A DNA stretch of 64,000 nt from Thelephora terrestris (taxonomy: Eukaryota; Basidiomycota; Agaricomycetes; Thelephorales; Thelephoraceae), in NCBI GenBank assembly GCA_015956445.1, contig WIUZ02000008.1, positions 620,001 to 684,000 of the forward strand, written 5' to 3'. Of the stretch, positions 1 to 9,561 are shown in pieces. Within the stretch, counting starts at the first letter, position 1. Each line of letters opens with the position of its first letter. The notes beneath the pieces were generated by a model. That model searched no databases. It saw only the letters and a program-made list of their open reading frames with translations, and was not told the origin of the DNA. A program made the position numbers and the translations under genes.

Positions 1-371
1 GTTGGGATTTCCCACCAAAGAACGATAATAGCAGGGGAATGGGTGTGGATATTAGTCGTGAGATGAACACGTGGAGAGGGGAAGTAAAAGGCCGGACTGA
101 TACTGAAGTAGACCGTCGCAAGGACACTCTCAGTAAGATCTGAATTCCAAAGGAATTGATGATCGGCTCCTAGCAGAAATGGAGGAGTAGTGACTCTGGC
201 GTCGAGAGCTGCAAAGGGTCGGTAGTAAGGAAAATGGGTAAGTAAACCGGCGGTTCGGTTTACTTGAAGACTTCTGATGAGCTTATACTCCCAGATAGAT
301 CTTCTGGCGTCAGGGATAACTGGTCGCTGGACGGGGCTGGTAGAGGAAAAAGGGTTAGGGGCACTGAACAT
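1..371 (-). CDS. gene B1, partial (C-terminus outside the window)
   Basis: Reading leftward from an ATG at 371-369, the frame stays open for 123 codons to the window edge. It aligns throughout with the complete B3 protein: start MFSAPNPF, then RRSIWEYKLIRSLQVNRTAG, YRPFAALDA, GADHQFLWNSDLTESVLATVYF and IIVLWWEIP. I do not recognise the family. There is no signal peptide or membrane segment in the visible part; it looks like a soluble protein rich in aromatic residues and proline. It is divergently paired with A1, about 600 bases between the two starts. Function unknown. Confidence 0.65.
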   Translation of the reverse strand, partial: MFSAPNPFSSTSPVQRPVIPDARRSIWEYKLIRSLQVNRTAGLLTHFPYYRPFAALDARVTTPPFLLGADHQFLWNSDLTESVLATVYFSISPAFYFPSPRVHLTTNIHTHSPAIIVLWWEIP

Positions 372-870
372 ACACTGGCAGGAAGATTCCTGCTGAAATG
401 AGTCAGAAAAGGTAAGGCGTGAGGAGAATTCCTCAGCTTACTTTTATTCAGGTTGTGGATAGAGGAGTACAGAAGAGATTGAGAATGGGGGAAAGAAAGG
501 AGCGAACGCTCTTCCTTATATACCCAATTCTCTACAGGAGTCATTATTTTACAACGAGTCAAACAGGAGTCAACATGGTCTGTGCGTAGTTTAGGGTAGG
601 GTAAATGAGTCAGAGAGAGAGAGGACTTAGAACGACAGATGGTAATTACTAATACGGGAACAGTAGAGGCGCGGGTCGATGGAAGCATTCGGGGATTTCT
701 CGTGTTTCATGGTAGTAATAGAAGCGTGGTGGGGATTTCTCATGATCGATGGGGATTTCTCAGGGTTTGATGGGATCGCGATTGGGGCTGAGGGTTTGTT
801 TATCCTAATTAGGATCTTAATGGATAATGGGTTATTGTTTTCTCTTTCCGGCTCTTCCCTTGAGTCAGGA

Positions 871-880
871 TGTATTTAAG
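871..880 (+). promoter_or_regulatory. TATA-like box of gene A1
   Basis: The sequence tgtatttaag lies about 90 bases before the A1 start. The same GAGTCAGRATRTATTTAAGTC context precedes A2 (near 10066) and A3 (near 11552) at the same spacing, which supports a core promoter rather than chance. Confidence 0.5.
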
Positions 881-969
881 TCAGGGGGATTAATGATCGT
901 TTCCTCCATCGCCTCTTTTCCACCCACAATCACCAGCACTACTCTCCTCTCTCAAATATCATTACTACT

Positions 970-1707
970 ATGTCTGCCTTCGTTGCCAACAACGCCGTGC
1001 TCAGTGCTGCCGCCACCCCCTTTACTCCGTCTTTCAAGACGAATTGTCCCCACGATGTGGAACAACACTTGTACGACTCCCCCGCCAACATCGCTCATGA
1101 CAACCAGGTTGCCATTAAATTCCTCACCGCCCATAACGCCCCCGCCGAGTTCTGGGAGCAAGCTGGGTACAAAGACCCCAGGCTCTCTGGGCCTGTAGTT
1201 CGGGCTCAACACCCTGGAGCCGTTCTTTTATTGGACGCCATGGAGAGGGATAGGGAGGATCGGATTGCGAAGTTGGAGAAGCGGGTGGACCTTATGTACG
1301 TCATCATGAACAGTTTGAATGATGACTTCTCTCATTTTGCTTTGGAACATTGGGGACCTTTCCAGGCATCTCTCTTCAGATATTTCGGACACCAGTGTCA
1401 CGGGGCTTATTGCACCGACCCCCCTTGCAAGTCCCCAGTCATCCCTTCGCCACCGCCAGGATCAGGGCGTTCCTCTCCCTCCATCCCCTCCCTGGAGTCC
1501 TGCCCCAGTTCACCAGATGGTGGAGAGGTCCCTGAAGAAGAAGAACCGCAAGAGTCCGATGACTCGTTCTGGTCAACGTTGTCGTCCCTCCGACAAGTCA
1601 CGTCAGGTTCGGATGAAGTTGAAGGTGGAAGTGGCGGGTCTCCAAGACCGCTATGGGTTCGCCTTAGTGAGCGCAGCCTTGTCGGACGTGAAGCGGGAGA
1701 TGTATGA
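970..1707 (+). CDS. gene A1, frame-1 part (N-terminal and acidic region)
   Basis: Starts at ATG in actATGtctgcc, matching the starts of A2 and A3. Residues 1-75 carry the conserved stretch VEQHLYDSPANIAHDN and FLTAHNAPAEFWEQAGY. Residues 95-115 (DREDRIAKLEKRVDLMY) suit a short coiled coil. A Cys/His patch follows (FGHQCHGAYCTDPPC), then a Ser/Pro-rich and Glu-rich tail. Frame 1 stops at 1707. Compared with A3, substitutions up to about 1570 fall mostly in frame-1 third positions, so this frame is constrained there; beyond about 1600 constraint moves to the +1 frame. The natural product probably continues into the 1517-1873 frame. Family not recognised. Confidence 0.65.
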   Translation: MSAFVANNAVLSAAATPFTPSFKTNCPHDVEQHLYDSPANIAHDNQVAIKFLTAHNAPAEFWEQAGYKDPRLSGPVVRAQHPGAVLLLDAMERDREDRIAKLEKRVDLMYVIMNSLNDDFSHFALEHWGPFQASLFRYFGHQCHGAYCTDPPCKSPVIPSPPPGSGRSSPSIPSLESCPSSPDGGEVPEEEEPQESDDSFWSTLSSLRQVTSGSDEVEGGSGGSPRPLWVRLSERSLVGREAGDV

Positions 1708-1873
1708 TAGTCTATCTCATGATGTGTTGGGGTGTAGGGAGTGTTGGCAGGATCCGGTGACGCGAGAGTGGTCTTATTGTCCTGAGAGTATTCATAACCC
1801 TCACCACTTCGCTCATCGTTGCCCCCTTCCTCAGAACTGTTCATGTGATATCGACCCGTTTGTCCTGGTCTAA
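1517..1873 (+). CDS. gene A1, frame-2 part (basic Cys/His C-terminal module)
   Basis: This +1 frame is open from at least 1319. An ATG conserved in A1, A2 and A3 lies at 1517 (MVERSLKKKNRK). The module is basic, then reads VRMKLKVEVAGLQDRYGF, then a Cys/His-rich end with GCRECWQDP, YCPES, HHFAHRCP and DPFVLV-stop. The spacing of Cys and His suggests metal binding, but no named finger family was recognised. No GT-AG intron conserved in all copies could join it to frame 1, so a +1 ribosomal shift, a separate protein started at 1517, or an atypical intron all remain possible. The end is shared almost residue for residue with A2 and A3. Confidence 0.6.
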   Translation: MVERSLKKKNRKSPMTRSGQRCRPSDKSRQVRMKLKVEVAGLQDRYGFALVSAALSDVKREMYDSLSHDVLGCRECWQDPVTREWSYCPESIHNPHHFAHRCPLPQNCSCDIDPFVLV

Positions 1874-1935
1874 GTTTGTAGTTCTTTTTAACCACTCTTG
1901 TACTATTATTACTGCAAATGAGACCAATGTCTTGA

Positions 1936-4903
1936 ATTAAAGGGTGACTTAGGACTGTGAGTTAGAACAACAACATTTAATCTCCCCCAGGAAGTCTTGA
2001 ATATCATAGAGGACATCTGTGGGATCAATCCCCACCCACTCTGAAGAAAATTGGCGGACCGGTTTTTGAGATATTTCCACATCTTTACCAGGAGGAAAAG
2101 TGTCTTCTGGGCAAATGTATGAGTGCATTAGAGTCCCATAGTAGGGTTCCCTAGACTACTATAGGGCCAAGGAGGACCCTCCAGGAGAAATCCAGAATTT
2201 TGGAGGTGTCCTGCATGATTTGACTTTGTGCCTCCTGTGTGTTGGGGAGGAGGTGACTCAAATGGTTCCACAATGCTCTAAAAATCACAGAAGTAGACAC
2301 ATACACCTTGTAGATGCTCATAAGGATGGGGGAGAGGGTTTCAGGATTTTTGGGCAAAGGTCTGGACCTCCTGTTTGGACATTTCCACATGCTCCCTAGG
2401 GTGAACTGGGCAAATGTATGAGCACATCAAAATCTCATGTTTGCATTTCCCAGACTACTATAGCACCAAGGAGGACCTTCCAGGCAAGACCTAGAATTTT
2501 GGAGGTGTCTTGCATGATTGGACTCCCCCCTGTGTGTGGGGAGGGGGTGACCCAAATGGTTCCACAATGCTCTAAAAATCACAGAAGTGGACACATACAC
2601 CTTGTAGATGCTCATAAGGATGGGGGAGAGGGTTTCAGGATTTTTGGGCAAAGGTCTGGACCTCCTGTTTGGACATTTCCACATGCTCACTGGGGTGGAC
2701 TGGGCAAATGTATGAGCACATCAAGGTCCCATATCTGCATTCCCCAAGCTACTATAGCACCAAGGAGGACCTTCCAGGAGAGATTGAGAATTTTGGAGGT
2801 TTCCTGCATGATTGGACTCCCCCTGTGTGTTGGGAGGGGGTGACCCAAATGGTTCCACAATGCTCTAAAAATCACAGAAGTGGACACATACACCCTGTAG
2901 ATGCTCAGAAGCATGGGGGAGAGGGATGCAGGATTTTTGGGCCCAGACCTTTCCCACTGAGATGGGTGGGATGAATGGTCAGGAGACATGGGGGTGGATT
3001 TGAAATGCCGCACCAGTGAGCAAGACACAGAGCCCATCACACAATTCCAAGCCCTATGTACAGAAGCCTGGATAGACTAGAGGTTGTCCCACACTTGTTG
3101 GCTGGGAGAGGAGGGGTGTTGGATGACTGGGCCTTGGCAATTCATTGAGGGGGTTGGTTATGAGGGGCACTAGTTATCTGCACAGGATACAACTGGAGAA
3201 TGCAGAGGCATAAAGTCAAAAACATGATGAGTTTAGTGTGGATATTTTCCCATCCGGCTCTCCTTGAGAGGGTAAGGTGAGATGATTCCACAAAGGACTA
3301 AAAACCACAGGAGTGCATGTACACACTCAACAGACCTTGCAGACTGCGGTGACAAACAATCCAGTGGTTTTGGACAAACATCCACTCTTCCATCTCCCAC
3401 CCCACCCACCCCCACACCCAGGGGGTGGGGTGGGTGGGGTGGGAGATGGAAGAGTGGATGTTTGTCCAAAACCACTGGATTGTTTGTCACCGCAGTCTGC
3501 AAGGTCTGTTGAGTGTGTACATGCACTCCTGTGGTTTTTAGTCCTTTGTGGAATCATCTCACCTTACCCTCTCAAGGAGAGCCGGATGGGAAAATATCCA
3601 CACTAAACTCATCATGTTTTTGACTTTATGCCTCTGCATTCTCCAGTTGTATCCTGTGCAGATAACTAGTGCCCCTCATAACCAACCCCCTCAATGAATT
3701 GCCAAGGCCCAGTCATCCAACACCCCTCCTCTCCCAGCCAACAAGTGTGGGACAACCTCTAGTCTATCCAGGCTTCTGTACATAGGGCTTGGAATTGTGT
3801 GATGGGCTCTGTGTCTTGCTCACTGGTGCGGCATTTCAAATCCACCCCCATGTCTCCTGACCATTCATCCCACCCATCTCAGTGGGAAAGGTCTGGGCCC
3901 AAAAATCCTGCATCCCTCTCCCCCATGCTTCTGAGCATCTACAGGGTGTATGTGTCCACTTCTGTGATTTTTAGAGCATTGTGGAACCATTTGGGTCACC
4001 CCCTCCCAACACACAGGGGGAGTCCAATCATGCAGGAAACCTCCAAAATTCTCAATCTCTCCTGGAAGGTCCTCCTTGGTGCTATAGTAGCTTGGGGAAT
4101 GCAGATATGGGACCTTGATGTGCTCATACATTTGCCCAGTCCACCCCAGTGAGCATGTGGAAATGTCCAAACAGGAGGTCCAGACCTTTGCCCAAAAATC
4201 CTGAAACCCTCTCCCCCATCCTTATGAGCATCTACAAGGTGTATGTGTCCACTTCTGTGATTTTTAGAGCATTGTGGAACCATTTGGGTCACCCCCTCCC
4301 CACACACAGGGGGGAGTCCAATCATGCAAGACACCTCCAAAATTCTAGGTCTTGCCTGGAAGGTCCTCCTTGGTGCTATAGTAGTCTGGGAAATGCAAAC
4401 ATGAGATTTTGATGTGCTCATACATTTGCCCAGTTCACCCTAGGGAGCATGTGGAAATGTCCAAACAGGAGGTCCAGACCTTTGCCCAAAAATCCTGAAA
4501 CCCTCTCCCCCATCCTTATGAGCATCTACAAGGTGTATGTGTCTACTTCTGTGATTTTTAGAGCATTGTGGAACCATTTGAGTCACCTCCTCCCCAACAC
4601 ACAGGAGGCACAAAGTCAAATCATGCAGGACACCTCCAAAATTCTGGATTTCTCCTGGAGGGTCCTCCTTGGCCCTATAGTAGTCTAGGGAACCCTACTA
4701 TGGGACTCTAATGCACTCATACATTTGCCCAGAAGACACTTTTCCTCCTGGTAAAGATGTGGAAATATCTCAAAAACCGGTCCGCCAATTTTCTTCAGAG
4801 TGGGTGGGGATTGATCCCACAGATGTCCTCTATGATATTCAAGACTTCCTGGGGGAGATTAAATGTTGTTGTTCTAACTCACAGTCCTAAGTCACCCTTT
4901 AAT
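1936..4903. repeat. P1, near-perfect 2,968-base palindrome
   Basis: Mirror positions sum to 6839 across the whole unit, so the two arms of about 1.48 kb align without indels and meet with almost no spacer near 3420 in a GGGTGGGG/CCCCACCC tract. Termini are ATTAAAGGGTGAC and its reverse complement. Within each arm a module of roughly 250-290 bases containing ggttccacaatgctctaaaa and gacctcctgtttggac recurs about three times; a diverged relative lies near the centre. The reading frames inside are mirror images and show no gene character. Flanking bases show no target duplication: the left flank is element E1 and the right flank is part of P2, so the palindrome sits on a junction between unrelated sequences. 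Confidence 0.9.
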
Positions 4904-5761
4904 CAGCTGTAATCTTATCTGGCCTTAATCCAAATACCGTAGCTAACCAACATCTAACCCAACTTCACCTGGCTCACCAGCAAGTAACTGGGCTACAGGA
5001 ACACACTGTGAGCTGCACTATCCCATATCCTGTATCCAACTGTCACTCAAACACAAGAACTGTGGTGGACCTACAAGTTAGTGGACCCATAAGCCCACAG
5101 ACCCACAAGTATAGGCTGCTCACTCAGTGGAGACATCTGTTATCCAACCTCACCCACGTACCACCCTCACCCTGTGTTCTGTGCCAGAGTGCAACTTCAC
5201 CACAGCTCAAGTTCAACTACCTGGCTAAACCCATGTACAATCAGGTCTACAAATCCATGGATCCATAACCAACAGTCTATCAACCTGACTTGCAGGTTCA
5301 GCCAGGTGGTTGAACTTGAGCTGTGGTGAAGTTGCACTCTGGCACAGAACACAGGGTGAGGGTGGTACGTGGGTGAGGTTGGATAACAGATGTCTCCACT
5401 GAGTGAGCAGCCTATACTTGTGGGTCTGTGGGCTTATGGGTCCACTAACTTGTAGGTCCACCACAGTTCTTGTGTTTGAGTGACAGTTGGATACAGGATA
5501 TGGGATAGTGCAGCTCACAGTGTGTTCCTGTAGCCCAGTTACTTGCTGGTGAGCCAGGTGAAGTTGGGTTAGATGTTGGTTAGCTACGGTATTTGGATTA
5601 AGGCCAGATAAGATTACAGCTGATTAGAAGAGATAAACTCAAGTTGCATCAGTCTAGGTCAGGTGAACCACTTTAGGTTAGGTTGGGTGATCTGTGGTGG
5701 ACTAGGCTAAGTTGACTATGTCAGGTTAGGTTGGGTCTAGGGTAGGTAAGACAGGATAAGA

Positions 5762-5792
<31 letters not shown>

Positions 5793-7283
5793 AGATAAGA
5801 CAAGGCTGAACTAGGCCAGGTCAGAGTTAGGTTTAGGGCAGGTTAGGTTTAGATGTAGGTTTAGGTTTAGGTTTGGTGCTAGGTTAGGTTTAGGGCAGGC
5901 TGGATATAGGGCAGGTTAGGTTTGGGGTTAGGTTAGGTTAGGTTAGGTTTAGGTTAGGTTTAGGTTAGGTTAGGTTAGGTTGGGTTAGGTTAGGTTAGGT
6001 TGGGTTAGGTTAGGTTAGGTTAGGTTGGGTTAGGTTAGGTTAAGGTTAGGTTAGGTTAGGTTTAGGTTAGGTTAGGTTAGGTTAGGGTTAGGTTGGGTTT
6101 AGTGTTAGGTTAGGTGTAGGTTTAGGTCTAGGTTAGGGTTAGGGTTAGGGTTAGGGCTAGAGTTAGGCTAGGTTAGGTTAGGTTAGGTCCAGGACTAGGT
6201 TTAGGGCTAGTTTATGACCACAAACTGGTCTGTACTTCATGATATAATGAATATTATGGATATATTTCTATTTTCCTATTTTGATTTATTTTTTTGGGAT
6301 TTTTATGAATTTTTTGGGCAAAAAATATATTAATATTACAATTATGGGCTATTCAATAAACCAAAAAATTGAAATAATTTTTATAAAATATTTATCTATA
6401 TTCTGGAATTTTTCATGATTTTTCCAGCCAGAAAAACAATTTTCTGGATATTTCTGGGAGTAATTTACCATTTTGGGCACTTTCTAGACCTGTGGGAATT
6501 TTTTCGATATTTTTTAAGATTTTTCTGGCATTTTTCCGATTTTTCTGGCATATAATTTCCTTTTTTGGTAATTTTTGCCAAAATCATTTTTGAGTTGCTC
6601 ATGTAAGCCATCAAAATTTCCTTTTTGGAAACTCTTTCCCAAAAAGGAAATTTCCTTTTTCGGTAATTTTTGTGAAAAGCATTTTTGAGCTGCTTATGTA
6701 AGCCATCAAAATTTCCTTTTTTGGTAATCCATCAAATATTTCCTAAAAAGGAAATCCTTTTTAGGAAAGACCCCTCCAAAAGCAATTTTGAGACGCTTAT
6801 GTAAGCCATCAAAACTTTCCTTTTTTGGATGGTCACATGACCTGATTACATAAGCAACACCCACTTTTTTCAGTCACATGACCTGCTTATGTCAGCCATC
6901 AAAATTTCCTCTTTGGGAAATTCAATGCCAAAATCATTTTCAAGTCGCTTATGTAAGCCATCAAAAATTCCCTTTTTTGGTCAGTCACATGATCTGCTTA
7001 CATCAGCAACTCCCACTTTTTTCAGTCACCTGACCTGCTTATATAAGCCATCAAAATTTCCTTTTTTGGAAAAATCACATGACTCACTTATATAAGCACA
7101 CCCAGTCACTCGGTGCTACCACATTGTCGGCTCCTGCCTAATCAGGAGTACCGAGCAGCTGGTATTGCAACTGCCACAGGCAGCATTGCAATGCCATTGA
7201 GCATTGTAATCACTACGAGTTAAAGTATTACAATTTTACGAGATCTGGCAGTAAATTGTACACAATTATGATAAGGACTACTG
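4904..7283. repeat. P2 left copy, truncated palindrome (core plus right arm)
   Basis: Corresponds to 45668-48049 of the complete P2. It keeps about 300 bases of the left arm next to the centre, a loop of about 60 bases near 5229-5290, and the full right arm. The right arm has a GATAA tandem run (about 5757-5801), then telomere-like TTAGG/TTAGGG arrays (about 5820-6200), then AT-rich DNA, then repeats of a phrase like aagccatcaaaatttccttt (about 6600-7075), and the terminus ataaggactactg. The left side is replaced by P1. No coding potential is evident. Confidence 0.88.
5757..6200 (+). repeat. GATAA run and telomere-like TTAGG/TTAGGG arrays inside P2
   Basis: About seven GATAA units are followed by some 400 bases made mainly of TTAGG, TTTAGG and TTGGG variants, with a short true TTAGGG run near 6135-6155. 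TTAGGG is the usual fungal telomere repeat, but here the array is internal to a palindromic element, is mixed in sequence and is flanked by unique DNA, so it is not a chromosome end in this location. Confidence 0.85.
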
Positions 7284-7324
7284 TAGCACTAGATTCGAAG
7301 GTCGCGCGAATAGACGGCGGGTCA
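7284..7324 (-). mobile_element. 41-base gypsy LTR remnant
   Basis: Matches the promoter-side end of the gypsy LTR (minus-strand start TGACCCGCC) at 29290-29330 with two C/T changes. It is the piece of LTR left on the far side of the P2 insertion and carries the second copy of the P2 target duplication, TAGCACT, at 7284-7290. It shows that the duplicated block was copied after P2 entered the LTR. Confidence 0.8.
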
Positions 7325-7565
7325 ACGGGCGAGCCTAATGAGGTGCCTACGCTGGATCTCGGAGGCGACCTGTCGGAGTGGTCGGTTGACGCTGTATCGG
7401 AACCGTCTTCCCTCATCTCCACGAGACTCGTCACCATCTGAGCCACCTGGAAGATGGTAGGGGTGAGAAGCCTGCATGCGATGACCGTGACCACGCTTGC
7501 TGCGTTGACCCCGTCTAGTCAAACGCACCTCTACGGATCTATCCTCCGCCTTGTCAACCTCCATC
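7325..7565 (-). pseudogene. gene C2 fragment
   Basis: Reads leftward from about 7564 with MEVDKAEDRS, RRGQRSKRG, EGRRFRYSVNRPLRQ and SEIQRRHLIRLAR, and aligns with exon 4 of C1 (MEVDRAED, REFRYRINRPYRQVESEIQLRH). The frame is cut on one side by element E5, inserted in the codons around MEVD, and on the other by the gypsy LTR. A second open frame (AQMVTSLVEM...) overlaps it, as in C1. Only about 80 residues remain, so it is a broken copy. Confidence 0.65.
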
Positions 7566-8028
7566 TGTCAGGGTTGAAGGCCTGCTTACTTTCTGTGGGG
7601 CGCTAGAGGATTAGTGGGATAGGGAGTGTCGGGGCGACAAGGGTGATTGAGTGGAGTTCCTGGCGTAGGGAGGAGTTGAGGGGGGAGGTCGAGAGCGAGG
7701 GGTGACTCGGTTGAATAGGGGTGGATTGGCGAGTTGTAGTCTTGACAAAACTCGAGGAGATGTTGGATGAACGGTTCGAAGTCTTGGTCGCTGAGTCGTT
7801 CAAAGTCGACAAGGTAGTCTATGATAGCAAAGGGAAGGTCAATAGGTATGGACGTTGGTGGTGAGATGAACTCGAGGGGTGGGAAAATAGAAGGAGGGAC
7901 TGATACTAAATAGACGGTGGCTAGCACGCTATTAGTAAGTTCCGATCTCCAGAGGAATTGATGATCCGCTCTGAGAAGAAAAGGTGAAGTGGTTACTCCG
8001 GCGTCGAGAGCAGCAAAGGGACGATAGT
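7566..8028. mobile_element. E5, truncated TGTCAGG-family A/B element
   Basis: Begins TGTCAGGGTTGAAGGCCTGC, the same 5' end as E2 and E3, directly after CCATC in gene C2. Only the gene-B side survives; palindrome P3 cuts it at 8029. The matching right end and target duplication are therefore absent. Confidence 0.75.
7586..8028 (-). pseudogene. gene B5 fragment
   Basis: Aligns with B3 from YRPFAALDAGVTT to the C-terminal end NPLAPHRK. The N-terminal third is missing at P3. The stretch corresponding to SPAIIVLWWEIPTELPY of B3 is deleted. This left copy has one base fewer near 7909 than its duplicate, which by chance rejoins the frame to IDYLVDFERLSDQDFEPF; in the right-hand duplicate the frame ends soon after TTNVHTY. 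Not expected to be functional. Confidence 0.65.
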
Positions 8029-8753
8029 CACTGGGGGCAAGGGAGTACTTACCCAGTGGGTGCATTGTGAGTTCATTGTGGGTTTTGAAACCATTTGCCC
8101 AGTTGTTACCCACCAGGTACTTTTTGGGTACTTTTTGAAAGATACCCATCAATTTGCCTGCATTTTACCCACTGGGTACATGGTGGGTACTTTGTAAAAG
8201 TACCCATTCAGGAACCCAGTGGGTACTTCTTGAGCGAAACCCCTGGGTTCTTTCACAATTTACTTTCCAAAGTGCCCATTACAAACCTGAGCCACTTGTT
8301 GAGAGTTCTTTCATAAAGTACCCACTGTTCTGATCACAATGTACTCAACCAGATACTCAATGGGTTCTTTGAGAGTTTGTGATGAAACTGAGCCACACTG
8401 TAAGTTCTTTGTGAGTTCTTTGAAAAAAACCCACTGGGTACATTGTGATCAGATTGGTGGGTACTTTATGAAAGAACTCTCAACAAGTAGCTCAGGTTTG
8501 TAATGGGCACTTTGGAAAGTAAATTGTGAAAGAACCCAGGGGTTTCGCTCAAGAAGTACCCACTGGGTTCCTGAGTGGGTACTTTTACAAGGTACCCACC
8601 ATGTACCCAGTGGGTAAAATGCAGGCAAATTGATGGGTATCTTTCAAAAAGTACCCAAAAAGTACCTGGTGGGTAACAACTGGGCAAATGGTTTCAAAAC
8701 CCACAATGAACTCACAATGTACCCACTGGGTAAGTACCCCCTTGCCCCCAGTG
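8029..8753. repeat. P3, CACTGGGG-family palindrome (725 bases)
   Basis: Termini CACTGGGGGCAAGGG and reverse complement; mirror positions sum to 16782 with few mismatches. The interior repeats phrases such as cccactgggta and gaaagaactc, seen also in P6 and P7. Unlike its relatives it has no 3-base duplication: the left flank is gene B5 and the right flank is gene C3. This suggests that the junction formed by recombination between two palindrome copies, or by loss of adjacent DNA. Confidence 0.88.
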
Positions 8754-9005
8754 TCAGAGGTCCAGCATCGGTACCTCACTCGGCTCGCCATTGCTGATCC
8801 CACGAGGGGTCCGATGAGGGAGACAGAGGGTCGCTTGCCAATTACGTTGACAGCGCTGCCGAGCAATCACCCGGTGTTGGAGATGTGGAACCAAGTGTTC
8901 CAAAGTTCGGTGACATCTGGGCGGCTGATGGGTCCCTTCAAAGGAGTCTCTTTGTATCGACTTGAACTAGTCGTTCAGTTGAGTGAGGAGGATGGGGACG
9001 CCATG
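8754..9005 (+). pseudogene. gene C3, first part
   Basis: Starts abruptly after P3 at SEVQHRYLTRLA and runs to LELVVQLSEEDGDAM, where E2 is inserted. It aligns with C1, but a one-base deletion near 8795 puts the stretch that C1 reads in its first frame (DEGD.GSLA.YVDSA) into the second frame, so it reads as one open frame. Substitutions against C1 indicate first-frame constraint up to FGDIW and second-frame constraint after, so the single frame is a lesion, not the original state. Continues at 15890. Confidence 0.6.
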
Positions 9006-9025
9006 TGTCAGGGTTGTAGGCCTGC

Positions 9026-9561
9026 TTACTCTTTGTGGGACGCTAGAGGATTAGCGGAAGGGGTGAGGGTACGGGGTCGAACTTGGAGAGGGGTTCCGGG
9101 TGTAGAGGGGAGATGAGGAGGGATATCAAGCGAGAGTGGTGACTCGGTTTGATAAGGGTGAACGGGCGAGTGGTAGTCTTGGCAGAATTGACTCAGTTGC
9201 TGTACGAACGGTTCGAAGTCTTGATCGCTGAGGCGTTCGAAGTTAACGAGATATTCTATAACCGAGTAAGGTAGTTCAGTTGGCACTTCCCACCAAAGGA
9301 CGAGGATAGCGGGAGAGTGAGTATGAATGTTAGTGGTAAGGTGAATGCGAGGGTTGGGGAAGTAGAAAGCTGGGCTTATACTGAAGTAGACAGTCGCTAG
9401 GACGCTCTCAGTAAAGTCTGAATATGGGTTAATAAACCGGCTGTTCGGTTTACTTGGAGACTCCTGATGAGCTTATACTCCCAGATAGATCTCCTGGCGT
9501 CTGGTACGACGGGACGTTGGGTGGGGCTGGTAGAGGGGAAAGGGTTGGGGGCGCTGAACAT
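9026..9561 (-). pseudogene. gene B2, broken
   Basis: Start at ATG 9561-9559. A deletion of about 100 bases near 9428, at a short CAT/ATT match, removes the region equivalent to YRPFAALDA...HQFLW of B3 and shifts the frame to a stop. The C-terminal half is still open (9286-9026): ELPYSVIEYLVNFERLSDQDFEPFVQQL to ANPLASHKE. Divergent to A2. Confidence 0.7.

Larger units (their letters stand above)
1..1935. mobile_element. E1, partial TGTCAGG-family element with divergent genes B1 and A1
   Basis: Its layout matches the complete element E3: gene B on the minus strand, a promoter region of about 600 bases, then gene A on the plus strand. The end that should carry TGTCAGG lies beyond the window start. 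The other end is cut by palindrome P1 just after the conserved 3' UTR phrase gaccaatgtcttga, so the last 55 or so bases, including the expected TGACA terminus and target duplication, are missing. It is the most diverged A/B copy here and is useful for judging which reading frames are under constraint. Confidence 0.75.

Noticed and set aside
1555-1610. A GT-AG intron joining the two frames of gene A
   Set aside because: Candidates such as GTCCGA...TCAG (53 bases) have the wrong length modulo 3, and their donor GT is absent from A2.
2151-4688. Open frames of 76-141 codons inside P1
   Set aside because: They occur as exact mirror pairs in both arms and repeat with the internal modules; no protein-like composition.
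5008-5518. Open frames in the P2 core on both strands
   Set aside because: Mirror images of each other from the palindrome; no conserved counterpart in the P8 core.
5820-6200. Telomere or chromosome end
   Set aside because: The TTAGG-type tract is internal, mixed in sequence, repeated in inverted orientation in the complete P2 and followed by unique DNA.
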